Positions 1 to 6,503 of a stretch of DNA of 9,673 bases are shown one piece after another. The notes under the pieces are model-generated. The model did no database searches. It was not told the origin of the DNA and saw only the letters and a program-made list of their open reading frames with translations. How positions within the stretch are numbered: position 1 is the stretch's first letter; the number at the start of each line of letters is the position of its first letter. The stretch comes from Actinomycetes bacterium (GTDB lineage: Bacteria; Actinomycetota; Actinomycetes; Propionibacteriales; Propionibacteriaceae), in NCBI GenBank assembly GCA_023419175.1, contig JAEZYG010000008.1:1-9673 (forward strand). The letters run 5' to 3'. The translations under genes and the position numbers were made by a program.

Positions 1-36
1 GGCGTAAGCCGTCCGTCGCGGGCACTAAATCATGAC

Positions 37-81
37 CAGCCTCAAGGCTGAATAGGAATTACCCAGCGGAGCTACGGCTCC
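37..81 (+). other. Hairpin-rich 5' leader of groEL
   Basis: Two small perfect hairpins lie in the groEL leader. CAGCC-TCAA-GGCTG spans 37-50 and GGAGC-TACG-GCTCC spans 68-81. The second has a C(UNCG)G-type tetraloop, a known class of unusually stable RNA loop. A weaker GGC-GTAA-GCC fold is at 1-10. Neither hairpin is followed by a T-run, so they do not look like terminators. No CIRCE element (TTAGCACTC-N9-GAGTGCTAA) and no HspR-type inverted repeat is visible in the 109 bases available. A regulatory site or promoter could lie further upstream, outside the window. Any role in RNA stability or translation is inference. Confidence 0.35.
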
Positions 82-89
82 CGATGCCT

Positions 90-94
90 AAGGA
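90..94 (+). promoter_or_regulatory. Probable ribosome binding site of groEL
   Basis: AAGGA lies 15 nt upstream of the groEL ATG. That is longer than the usual 5-10 nt, but it is the only Shine-Dalgarno-like stretch near the start. The start itself is secure because the protein begins with the family-typical MAK. Confidence 0.5.
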
Positions 95-109
95 ATTTTC
101 AACAAGACC

Positions 110-1729
110 ATGGCAAAACTCATTGAATTTGATAGCGAAGCCCGTAAGGGACTGGAAAAGGGTATGAATACCTTGGCGGACGCCGTCAAGGTCACCCTCG
201 GCCCCAAGGGTCGTAACGTTGTGCTCGAAAAGTCGTGGGGTGCTCCCACCATCACCAATGACGGCGTATCGATCGCCAAGGAGATCGAGCTGTCCGATCC
301 TTTTGAAAAGATCGGTGCAGAGCTGGTGAAGGAAGTCGCCAAGAAGACCGATGATGTCGCTGGCGATGGAACCACCACCGCTACCGTCATCGCTCAGGCG
401 ATGGTGCGTGAAGGTCTACGCAATGTGACCGCTGGCTCCAATCCCATCGAGCTCAAGCGCGGTATCGATAAGGCTGTGGAAGCTTTGTCCGCCAAGCTGA
501 CCGAGATGTCCACTGAGGTGGAGACCAAGGAGCAGATCGCCCAGACAGCCTCCATCTCCGCCGGGGATCGCAAGGTCGGCGAGATCATCGCTGAGGCGAT
601 GGATAAGGTCGGCAAGGAAGGCGTTATCACCGTCGAAGAATCCAATACTTTCGGACTCGAACTTGAGCTCACCGAAGGTATGAACTTCGATAAGGGATAT
701 ATCTCCGGCTATTTCGTCACCGACGCCGAGCGTATGGAAGCCACCTTAGAAGATCCCTATGTTTTAATCGTGGACGGCAAGGTTTCCTCCTTGAAAGAAC
801 TGCTCCCAGTTCTCGAAAAGGTTCAGCAGACCTCTCGTCCGCTCTTGGTGATCGCTGAGGACGTGGACGGCGAAGCCCTCGCCGGTCTGGTCGTCAATAA
901 GATCCGCGGTACCTTCAAGTCCGTTGCCGTCAAGGCTCCTGGATTCGGTGATCGTCGCAAGGCGATCTTGGCCGATATCGCAGTTCTCACCGGTGGACAG
1001 GTCATCTCCGAGACGGTTGGTTTGTCCTTGGAGACTGTCGATTTGGATATGCTCGGTCGCGTGCGCACTGTGACCGTTACCAAGGATGACACCACCTTGG
1101 TTGAAGGTGCTGGAGATAAGGATCAGATCGCTGCTCGCGTCAAGCAGATCCGCACCGAGATCGAGAATTCCGATTCCGATTACGACCGTGAGAAGCTCCA
1201 GGAGCGTCTAGCGAAGCTCTCTGGTGGTGTGGCTGTCATCAAGGTTGGCGCCGCTACCGAGGTTGAGATGAAGGAGCGCAAGCACCGCATCGAAGACGCT
1301 GTGCGCAACGCTAAAGCAGCCGTTGAAGAAGGCGTGCTTCCTGGTGGCGGTGTGGCTCTCTTGCAGGCGAGCGCCGCAGTGAAACTGGATGATCTCACCG
1401 ACGAAGAGAAGGTGGGCGCTCAGATCGTTCTCGCCGCTGCAGAAGCTCCTCTCAAACAGATTGCTACCAATGCCGGTCTCGAAGGTGGAGTTGTGGCTGA
1501 AAAGGTCAAGGCTCTTCCCGCTGGACAGGGTCTCAACGCTGCCACCGATGAATATGAGGATATGATCGCCGCCGGTATTCTCGACCCGGCGAAGGTTACT
1601 CGTTCTGCTTTGCAGAATGCCGCCTCGATCGCTGGTCTGTTCTTGACCACCGAAGCGGTCATTGCTGATAAGCCCGAAAAGGCTCCTGCAATGCCTGATG
1701 GCGCTGCTGGTATGGACGGAATGTACTGA
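110..1729 (+). CDS. groL: Chaperonin GroEL (Hsp60)
   Basis: This is the 60-kDa group I chaperonin. It forms double heptameric rings in the cytoplasm that fold client proteins in an ATP-driven cycle with GroES. The 539 residues are the family's normal length and nothing is truncated. Visible motifs are the nucleotide-binding TLGPKGRNV (29-37), the Asp51 segment TNDGVSIAKE, the GDGTTTAT loop (85-92, with Asp86), and the apical-domain stretch around YISGYFVTD. The cpn60 signature AAVEEGVLPGGG is also present. The C-terminus has only a short Gly-Met tail ending in MY, not a His-rich tail. That favours the housekeeping (GroEL2-like) paralogue of actinobacteria, which often sits apart from groES. 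groES is not seen in the 109 bases upstream. A strong terminator follows, so the gene appears monocistronic. Many codons such as GGT, GCT, AAG and ATC suggest high expression. Confidence 0.98.
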   Translation: MAKLIEFDSEARKGLEKGMNTLADAVKVTLGPKGRNVVLEKSWGAPTITNDGVSIAKEIELSDPFEKIGAELVKEVAKKTDDVAGDGTTTATVIAQAMVREGLRNVTAGSNPIELKRGIDKAVEALSAKLTEMSTEVETKEQIAQTASISAGDRKVGEIIAEAMDKVGKEGVITVEESNTFGLELELTEGMNFDKGYISGYFVTDAERMEATLEDPYVLIVDGKVSSLKELLPVLEKVQQTSRPLLVIAEDVDGEALAGLVVNKIRGTFKSVAVKAPGFGDRRKAILADIAVLTGGQVISETVGLSLETVDLDMLGRVRTVTVTKDDTTLVEGAGDKDQIAARVKQIRTEIENSDSDYDREKLQERLAKLSGGVAVIKVGAATEVEMKERKHRIEDAVRNAKAAVEEGVLPGGGVALLQASAAVKLDDLTDEEKVGAQIVLAAAEAPLKQIATNAGLEGGVVAEKVKALPAGQGLNAATDEYEDMIAAGILDPAKVTRSALQNAASIAGLFLTTEAVIADKPEKAPAMPDGAAGMDGMY

Positions 1730-1747
1730 TCGGTCAGTAAGTCAGCT

Positions 1748-1778
1748 AAGAGGGGACGGGTTTCCGTCCCCTCTTTTT
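1748..1778 (+). terminator. Intrinsic terminator after groEL
   Basis: A perfect 12-bp stem is formed by 1748-1759 and 1764-1775, with loop GTTT and a run of five T at 1774-1778. It starts about 18 nt after the groEL stop. It is the strongest terminator in the window and separates groEL from the sialidase cluster. Confidence 0.95.
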
Positions 1779-1783
1779 GCTAA

Positions 1784-1810
1784 TCTGATAGAAAAGATCA
1801 GACATATGAT
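1784..1810 (+). promoter_or_regulatory. Candidate promoter and operator of the sialidase gene
   Basis: A perfect 6-bp inverted repeat, TCTGAT (1784-1789) and ATCAGA (1797-1802), is separated by 7 nt. It is followed at once by TATGAT (1805-1810), a 5/6 match to a -10 hexamer. No convincing -35 hexamer lies 16-18 nt upstream, as expected if an activator is needed or the promoter is weak. A repeat overlapping the -35/-10 spacer is where a repressor could act. The -10 box ends only about 11 nt before the first possible start codon, so a leader would be very short. No factor can be named from the sequence. Confidence 0.35.
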
Positions 1811-1821
1811 GACATGAGGCG

Positions 1822-4053
1822 ATGATGCTCTTCCCCGCTGCCCCTTCAGCAGAGATAACCACGCTAATCTTTACCTTCTGCGCCCGCGCGGATACCCCTC
1901 TTATCTCTCTCGAAGGTTCCACCTATGGTTGGACTTTGGAGATCGCTGGAGGTGCTCTCCTCCTCACCGGGCATACGCGTGATGTCAGTATCAATCTCGA
2001 TATGGAAGATACGGCAGAACTGCGCGATGAATCCTGGCATTCCGTTGCGATTACGACTGGAATCTTCGGCTCTAAAATCTATCTGGACGGCTATCAGGTC
2101 TTTTCCACCACCGCTAATCTGAGCCCAGCTCACTGCCAAGCCTCCTCATATCGCTACGCAGACAGCCAGATCGTCACGGTTGAAAAGGTGGCATTTTACG
2201 ATCATGCGATGAGCGACCAACAGATCTGTGCCCTCGCCATCCGTCCACGACCCCTCGTGCAATTCGCAGCATCGCACCTGAGTGCGCGTGATATCTCGCG
2301 CATAAACCGTCTCTATGAAGGAAGTATCGCCATTCGCTTCCGCGTGAGAGGCGCTGGACAACACGGGGTCATCTTTGCCGCTTCCTCAGGTGAACATGAG
2401 GTTATCTCGCTATCCATTGATAGAGATGGGATCGTCTATAAGCTATGCGATCGCGAAGGATATGAGACGATTTGTCGAGCTCATGGACGATGGGATGACG
2501 GACATTGGGTCGATCTCGTGGTCAAAGCTGATCGTGGCGCAGTCGATATATATGTCAATGGATATCTCGAAGTCCACCATCCTGGACAGGTCTTTTTCGC
2601 CGATACTGATGATCTCGATATGGTGGTCATCGGTCAAGATACGCGTTCAGATCGCCTCTTTGGTGAGGTGCGTCACGCGGCAATCTATCCCATAGCCCTC
2701 AACGATTCTCAAATCAAACAATTGAGTGCAGTTGAGCCTGTCAGCACTCAATGTCTTTTCGATGCTGGATATGCCCACTCCGTCTCCTATCGCATTCCTT
2801 CCCTACTCACCACCCAGTCGGGAGTTGTGATTGCCGGATGCGATCAGCGCGAGACGATTCCTAATGATGCTCCTAATTCGATCAATTTTGTCATCCGCCG
2901 ATCTTTGGATAGCGGACTCACATGGGAAGAGATTCAGCCGACTATCTCTTACCCGGGCTCAGGAATGGATGGAGCGTCGGTCATAGATTCCTGCCTGGTT
3001 CAAGATGAGTCCAGCGGACGAATTTTCGTCATCATCGATCATTTCCCTGGAGGTATCGGACAGCCCAATGCTGAACGCGTCCAAGGGGTCGATGAAACGG
3101 GACGTTTCGTGCTCTATGACGATGAGGGTCATCGCTATCGCTGGCGTGAAGATGGAGCTGTTATCGATTCACTAGGGCAACCGACGTCCTATCGTGTCGA
3201 TGAACAAGGAAATGTTACCCAGGATGGACAAGCACGCGGCAATGTCTTCTTGGCGCGAGGAGTCGATGAAAATGAGAGCCTCTTTACCGCCAGAACCAGC
3301 TATGTACAAATGATCTATTCCGATGACGACGGACAAAGCTGGTCGAAACCTGTCAATCTCGATCATCAGATTAAAGAGGAGTGGATGACCTTCCTTGGCA
3401 CAGGGCCAGGTAACGGAATCCAGCTACGCTTTTCTGAATATGCTGGACGTCTGCTCATCCCCGTCTACTTCAATAATGAAACGTGGCTTTCCATGTCCTG
3501 TGCGGTGATCTATTCCGATGATGGGGGAAAGACCTGGCGTCGTGGACAGTCCACCAATGATGGGCGGATTATCAACGGTGAAACTATCGACGCTCGAACG
3601 ATAGACGATCCCACCTTGAGCACCTATGAGTCGACCATCGTTGAACGGGCAGATGGAGCAGTGGTGATCTTCATGCGCAATCAGCATCCGAGTGGGAAAG
3701 TGGCGCGTGCAATCAGCTATGACGGTGGATATAGCTGGTCGGATGTGGACTATGTCGAGCAACTCGATGAGATCTTCTCTCAGCCCAATGCCATCTCCTG
3801 TCGTGATGAATGCCATCCAGACCGTATCGTATTTGCCAATGCATCTCAGCTCATGCCCTATCGCGGACGTGGGGTTCTGCGTCTTTCTCAAGATGGTGGA
3901 CGGACGTGGGCGGCGTCTCGCACGATCAATCCCGGTCACTATGTCTATCAATGTATGACCTACTTACCTGACGGATATCTAGGGATTTTATGGGAAAGGG
4001 AGATGCAAGGTCTCTATTTCACACGTCTACCTTTGAGCTGGTTCGGCATTTAA
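1822..4053 (+). CDS. GH33 sialidase with two LamG-like modules, no signal peptide
   Basis: Exo-alpha-sialidase (neuraminidase) family GH33, predicted to release terminal sialic acid from glycans. Residues 1-145 and 150-310 look like two concanavalin/LamG-type carbohydrate-binding modules, each with a W-H/V-x-V strand and a YLDGY or YVNGY strand. The catalytic beta-propeller spans about 315-743. Five Asp boxes (S-x-D-x-G-x-T/S-W) start at 361, 500, 565, 632 and 689. The arginine triad is R324 (in YRIP), R619 and R681. D349 fits the acid/base position, and E603 with Y709 fits the nucleophile pair. An insertion at about 414-490 followed by EEWMTFLGTGPGNGIQL is typical of the NanB/NanI branch. 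Some of that branch are intramolecular trans-sialidases, and the sequence alone does not decide this. There is no signal peptide, transmembrane segment or LPxTG motif, and an in-frame TGA at 1810-1812 excludes a longer N-terminus. GAGG at 1816-1819 would also allow the second Met at 1825 as the start. Confidence 0.93.
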   Translation: MMLFPAAPSAEITTLIFTFCARADTPLISLEGSTYGWTLEIAGGALLLTGHTRDVSINLDMEDTAELRDESWHSVAITTGIFGSKIYLDGYQVFSTTANLSPAHCQASSYRYADSQIVTVEKVAFYDHAMSDQQICALAIRPRPLVQFAASHLSARDISRINRLYEGSIAIRFRVRGAGQHGVIFAASSGEHEVISLSIDRDGIVYKLCDREGYETICRAHGRWDDGHWVDLVVKADRGAVDIYVNGYLEVHHPGQVFFADTDDLDMVVIGQDTRSDRLFGEVRHAAIYPIALNDSQIKQLSAVEPVSTQCLFDAGYAHSVSYRIPSLLTTQSGVVIAGCDQRETIPNDAPNSINFVIRRSLDSGLTWEEIQPTISYPGSGMDGASVIDSCLVQDESSGRIFVIIDHFPGGIGQPNAERVQGVDETGRFVLYDDEGHRYRWREDGAVIDSLGQPTSYRVDEQGNVTQDGQARGNVFLARGVDENESLFTARTSYVQMIYSDDDGQSWSKPVNLDHQIKEEWMTFLGTGPGNGIQLRFSEYAGRLLIPVYFNNETWLSMSCAVIYSDDGGKTWRRGQSTNDGRIINGETIDARTIDDPTLSTYESTIVERADGAVVIFMRNQHPSGKVARAISYDGGYSWSDVDYVEQLDEIFSQPNAISCRDECHPDRIVFANASQLMPYRGRGVLRLSQDGGRTWAASRTINPGHYVYQCMTYLPDGYLGILWEREMQGLYFTRLPLSWFGI

Positions 4054-4089
4054 ACTCATCTGTTACTCGGCAGGTCGTAGCCTCAATGC

Positions 4090-4111
4090 GATAGATCTGA
4101 TAGACGATAGA
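4090..4111 (+). repeat. Three direct GATAGA copies before cutC
   Basis: GATAGA occurs at 4090-4095, 4099-4104 and 4106-4111, ending 3 nt before the cutC-like ATG. The middle copy lies within the decamer ATCTGATAGA (4095-4104), which also occurs at 1783-1792 upstream of the sialidase. The last copy is the only purine-rich stretch near the start, so it may double as a weak ribosome binding site. The rest of the 61-nt gap from the sialidase stop holds no terminator-like hairpin. Confidence 0.4.
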
Positions 4112-4114
4112 GCC

Positions 4115-4792
4115 ATGGTCGCGACTCTCGAAGTGGTGGTACGAAGCGAGCAGGATGCCATCAATGCCGATAGCGGAGGAGCGGATCGTTTGATCCTCAT
4201 TGGAGATTACAGTGGAGAAGGTCGCTCAGCCGAACCTATGAAACTTGCTCGTTTGCGTGAGGTAACCGATCTTCCCATTCGTCCTCTCGTGCGTTTGCGA
4301 GAGGGATATCGCACCGATGGAGGGGAAGTCACCAGACTTAAAGGATTGATCGCTCACTATTTGGAATTGGGTGCTGAGGGAATTGTGATCGGCTTTCTCA
4401 ACGGATATTCCCAACCCGATGAAGAGGTGCTTCACGCGTTAGTCGACGACGAAAGAGGGTTGCGCTTCACCTTCGACCGGGCGATCGATCGATGTCTCGA
4501 CTACCAATCGGCATGGAATGTGCTCGACGAATTCGATGGGTGCGATCGGGTGATCACCGCCGGATCGATGAGGAATCTCGACGCCGGCCTCGATGAGCTG
4601 ATCGCTTTGTCCACCCAAGGACACCGACCTACCATCGTCGCCGCAGACGCCGAGGCCACACACGTCGTCTGGTTGAAAAGGGCGGGAATCACCAACTGTC
4701 AACTCAGCTATCAGGTGAGGCCGACAAGGCATTTCGATTGCGATGTCGACGCCCAATTGGTGCGCACCTGGCGTATCTTGGCTCAAGGATGA
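4115..4792 (+). CDS. cutC: Divergent CutC-family TIM-barrel protein
   Basis: The 225 residues align along their length with the CutC family (PF03932), a TIM-barrel fold usually annotated as copper homeostasis. That role has been disputed, and the true reaction is not firmly known. Family landmarks are the opening LEVVVRS (5-11), GGADRLIL (21-28), the PIRPLVRLR strand (54-62), the LGAEGIVIGFL strand (85-95), FTFDRAID (118-125) and VITAGS (146-151). Several usually conserved positions differ. GADRIEL is GADRLIL, the His of FHRAFD is Asp121, the MAGAG loop is VAADA (175-179), and the late V-H-S-S/A strand lacks His. The protein is also shorter than the usual 240-250 residues. It lies 61 nt after the sialidase and its stop abuts the cbiZ start region, so it probably belongs to the same transcript. 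The ribosome binding site is weak. Family assignment is good but function is unknown. Confidence 0.8.
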   Translation: MVATLEVVVRSEQDAINADSGGADRLILIGDYSGEGRSAEPMKLARLREVTDLPIRPLVRLREGYRTDGGEVTRLKGLIAHYLELGAEGIVIGFLNGYSQPDEEVLHALVDDERGLRFTFDRAIDRCLDYQSAWNVLDEFDGCDRVITAGSMRNLDAGLDELIALSTQGHRPTIVAADAEATHVVWLKRAGITNCQLSYQVRPTRHFDCDVDAQLVRTWRILAQG

Positions 4793-4798
4793 GTGGCG

Positions 4799-5980
4799 AT
4801 GCAGATCATTCTCGACTGGCCCGACCAAGTGGTGATGGGCAAAAAAGGAAATATGCTGTGGACGCGTCTGCGCCGTGCCCATCGCGTGATATCGACCGTC
4901 GATAGCTGCGGAGGGATTCGCGAGGATATCACCGGCTTTTATAACCATCAAAGCTGTGAATCCGATGGCCATAGCGCTCAGGCGATCGACAATCTGATCG
5001 CACGAAACGATGAATTGCATCGTCAGCGCTGCCACGATGTGGGGCTCGACCCTGCCCAGACGATCGCTATGGGGACGGCGGCGAATATGAATTGCTACGG
5101 ATATGCCGAACGCCGATGGAAAGGTCTTGCGATCGCAGCTATCTGTACGGCCGGCGTGCAGGGCAATGCCGGTTGTGCGACGGATAAGGCGAGTGTGATC
5201 GAGACGGAACAAGGGTATCTTCCCCTTGGCTCAGCGGACGAGCACCGCATCGGCACCATCGTCACGACGGTGATCGCCAATCAGGAATTCAGCCCTGCCG
5301 GATTGACGCGAGCCTGTGTGATGGCCACCGAAGCGAAAGTGGCGATCATGCGCGATCTGCTCATCGGCTCTCGCTATTCCACCCGTCTGGCGACCGGCAC
5401 CGGTACCGACCAATTAACCATCGCTGCCCCTATCGGCGCAGGCCATCCCATCACCTCTCCCGGCAAGCACACCCTCGCCGGTCAGCTTCTCGCAGAAGCC
5501 GTCTATGCCGCTATCGAAGAGGCATTGATCCTACAAAATGACTATTCGCGACCGGCTCGGCGCAAGGTGAGCGCCCAGCTTTCGCGTTTCGGCTATACCT
5601 GCGAGAAGGCTGTGGAGATGGCTGCATCCTTTCTCGATGAGCCAACTCACCATCTTTTCGCCACCAATATCGTATCGATCGATTCGGATCCCGAGACGGT
5701 GGCAGCTGTCAGCGGTCTTGTCGCAGTGGTCGATCAGATTCACGCCTCGATCCTTCCCTCCTCTTGCCTGGGGACAAGCGTCAGGTGGGCGGGTGCTCTG
5801 ATCGCCTCGGCGGCTTCGTGCTCTCAATTGTCCGTGCAGCAGGCGGCAGACGAGCTGTCCTATCGTCTCCCTTCCATGGAAGCAGACGATCTGTGTCGGT
5901 GGGTGGTGCGCTGTCTGACGCTGGGCTATCGGGAGAAATGGGCGTTTCTCACTCGAGAAAGGGACAGATCGGATGGATAG
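4799..5980 (+). CDS. cbiZ: CbiZ-family adenosylcobinamide amidohydrolase-like protein
   Basis: CbiZ cleaves the aminopropanol amide of adenosylcobinamide to give adenosylcobyric acid, a corrinoid salvage step in the cytoplasm. Motifs that match the family (numbered from the ATG) are ISTVDSCGG (31-39), GTAANM (92-97), TAGVQGNAG (117-125), the IGTIV strand (151-155), ATEAK (176-180) followed by RD (185-186), and ATGTGTD (198-204). Residues after about 240 form a mostly helical C-terminal extension of some 150 residues that I do not recognise. The protein is unusually rich in cysteine (about 12). GTG at 4793 directly follows the cutC stop and could also start the gene. AAGGA at 4785-4789 is 9 nt from ATG 4799 but only 3 nt from the GTG, so ATG is preferred. 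No other cobalamin gene is in the window, so another amide substrate remains possible. Confidence 0.78.
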   Translation: MQIILDWPDQVVMGKKGNMLWTRLRRAHRVISTVDSCGGIREDITGFYNHQSCESDGHSAQAIDNLIARNDELHRQRCHDVGLDPAQTIAMGTAANMNCYGYAERRWKGLAIAAICTAGVQGNAGCATDKASVIETEQGYLPLGSADEHRIGTIVTTVIANQEFSPAGLTRACVMATEAKVAIMRDLLIGSRYSTRLATGTGTDQLTIAAPIGAGHPITSPGKHTLAGQLLAEAVYAAIEEALILQNDYSRPARRKVSAQLSRFGYTCEKAVEMAASFLDEPTHHLFATNIVSIDSDPETVAAVSGLVAVVDQIHASILPSSCLGTSVRWAGALIASAASCSQLSVQQAADELSYRLPSMEADDLCRWVVRCLTLGYREKWAFLTRERDRSDG

Positions 5981-6503
5981 CAAGCGCAGGATTTCCACTC
6001 GTGTCGCTGCTCGAATCGTGGTACTCGCAGGGGATTGGATCTTGCTCGTCTGCGATTCAGATCCGGCCTATCCTCATCGTCGCTGGTGGGTATGTCCGGG
6101 CGGAGGAGTTGAGGAAGGTGAGACATGGGTTCAAGCAGCTGTGCGTGAACTCTATGAGGAGACAGGGTATGTGCTCGAAGAGAAAGATCTGGGAGATCCA
6201 GTTGCCCAACGGACGGTCGTCCATGGCTATTCAGATCGAATATTGATCCAAACGGAGCGATTTTTCTTCTATCAGGCGCCTTATCCTTTTGAGGTGAAAC
6301 CTGGCGGACTGACCGCTCAAGAAAGGCGCAATATGAAGGGGTATCGCTGGTATCCCTTAAGTGAGCTACGCTCATTAAGCCCTCAAGATCTCTGGCCTTA
6401 TGACCTGGTCGGCTATCTGGAAAGACGTATTGATGATCCTGATTCACTAAAGGGTATGGAGATCTGGGATCTCAGGGAAGAATCAACCTTAGCGTTGATC
6501 TGA
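5973..6503 (+). CDS. Nudix hydrolase
   Basis: Nudix proteins hydrolyse a nucleoside diphosphate linked to another group, using Mg or Mn. The 176 residues contain a complete Nudix box at 44-66: G44, E50, then R58-E59-L60, E62-E63 and G65, matching G-x5-E-x7-R-E-U-x-E-E-x-G-U (Tyr66 in the last position). The box is preceded by WWVCPGGG, typical of the fold. The substrate cannot be read from the sequence. The start ATG overlaps the end of the cbiZ-like gene by 8 nt and has GAAAGGGA about 8 nt upstream, so it is probably translationally coupled and last in the cluster. Its final 15 nt overlap the 3' end of the convergent membrane-protein gene. In this setting it could act on a nucleotide sugar such as CMP-sialate or on a cobamide nucleotide, but both are guesses. 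Confidence 0.93.
   Translation: MDSKRRISTRVAARIVVLAGDWILLVCDSDPAYPHRRWWVCPGGGVEEGETWVQAAVRELYEETGYVLEEKDLGDPVAQRTVVHGYSDRILIQTERFFFYQAPYPFEVKPGGLTAQERRNMKGYRWYPLSELRSLSPQDLWPYDLVGYLERRIDDPDSLKGMEIWDLREESTLALI

Noticed and set aside
1822..1900. Signal peptide at the sialidase N-terminus
   Set aside because: The first 25 residues lack a basic start and contain no hydrophobic core of proper length with a cleavage site; they read as the first strands of a LamG-like fold.
3424..3951. A 175-codon minus-strand frame inside the sialidase
   Set aside because: It lies opposite the Asp-box and catalytic region; its sequence is the reverse reading of conserved strands.
4439..5212. A 257-codon open frame on the minus strand across the cutC/cbiZ junction
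   Set aside because: It is antisense to two genes with clear family motifs, crosses their boundary, and its translation shows no domain. Its length comes from the codon bias of the plus-strand genes.
5764..6246. A 160-codon plus-strand frame overlapping the cbiZ end and Nudix start
   Set aside because: It lies in a different frame from two well-supported genes, has no recognisable domain, and the Nudix box is read in the other frame.
5926..6447. A 173-codon minus-strand frame opposite the Nudix gene
   Set aside because: It is wholly antisense to the Nudix gene and lacks any motif or hydrophobic pattern.
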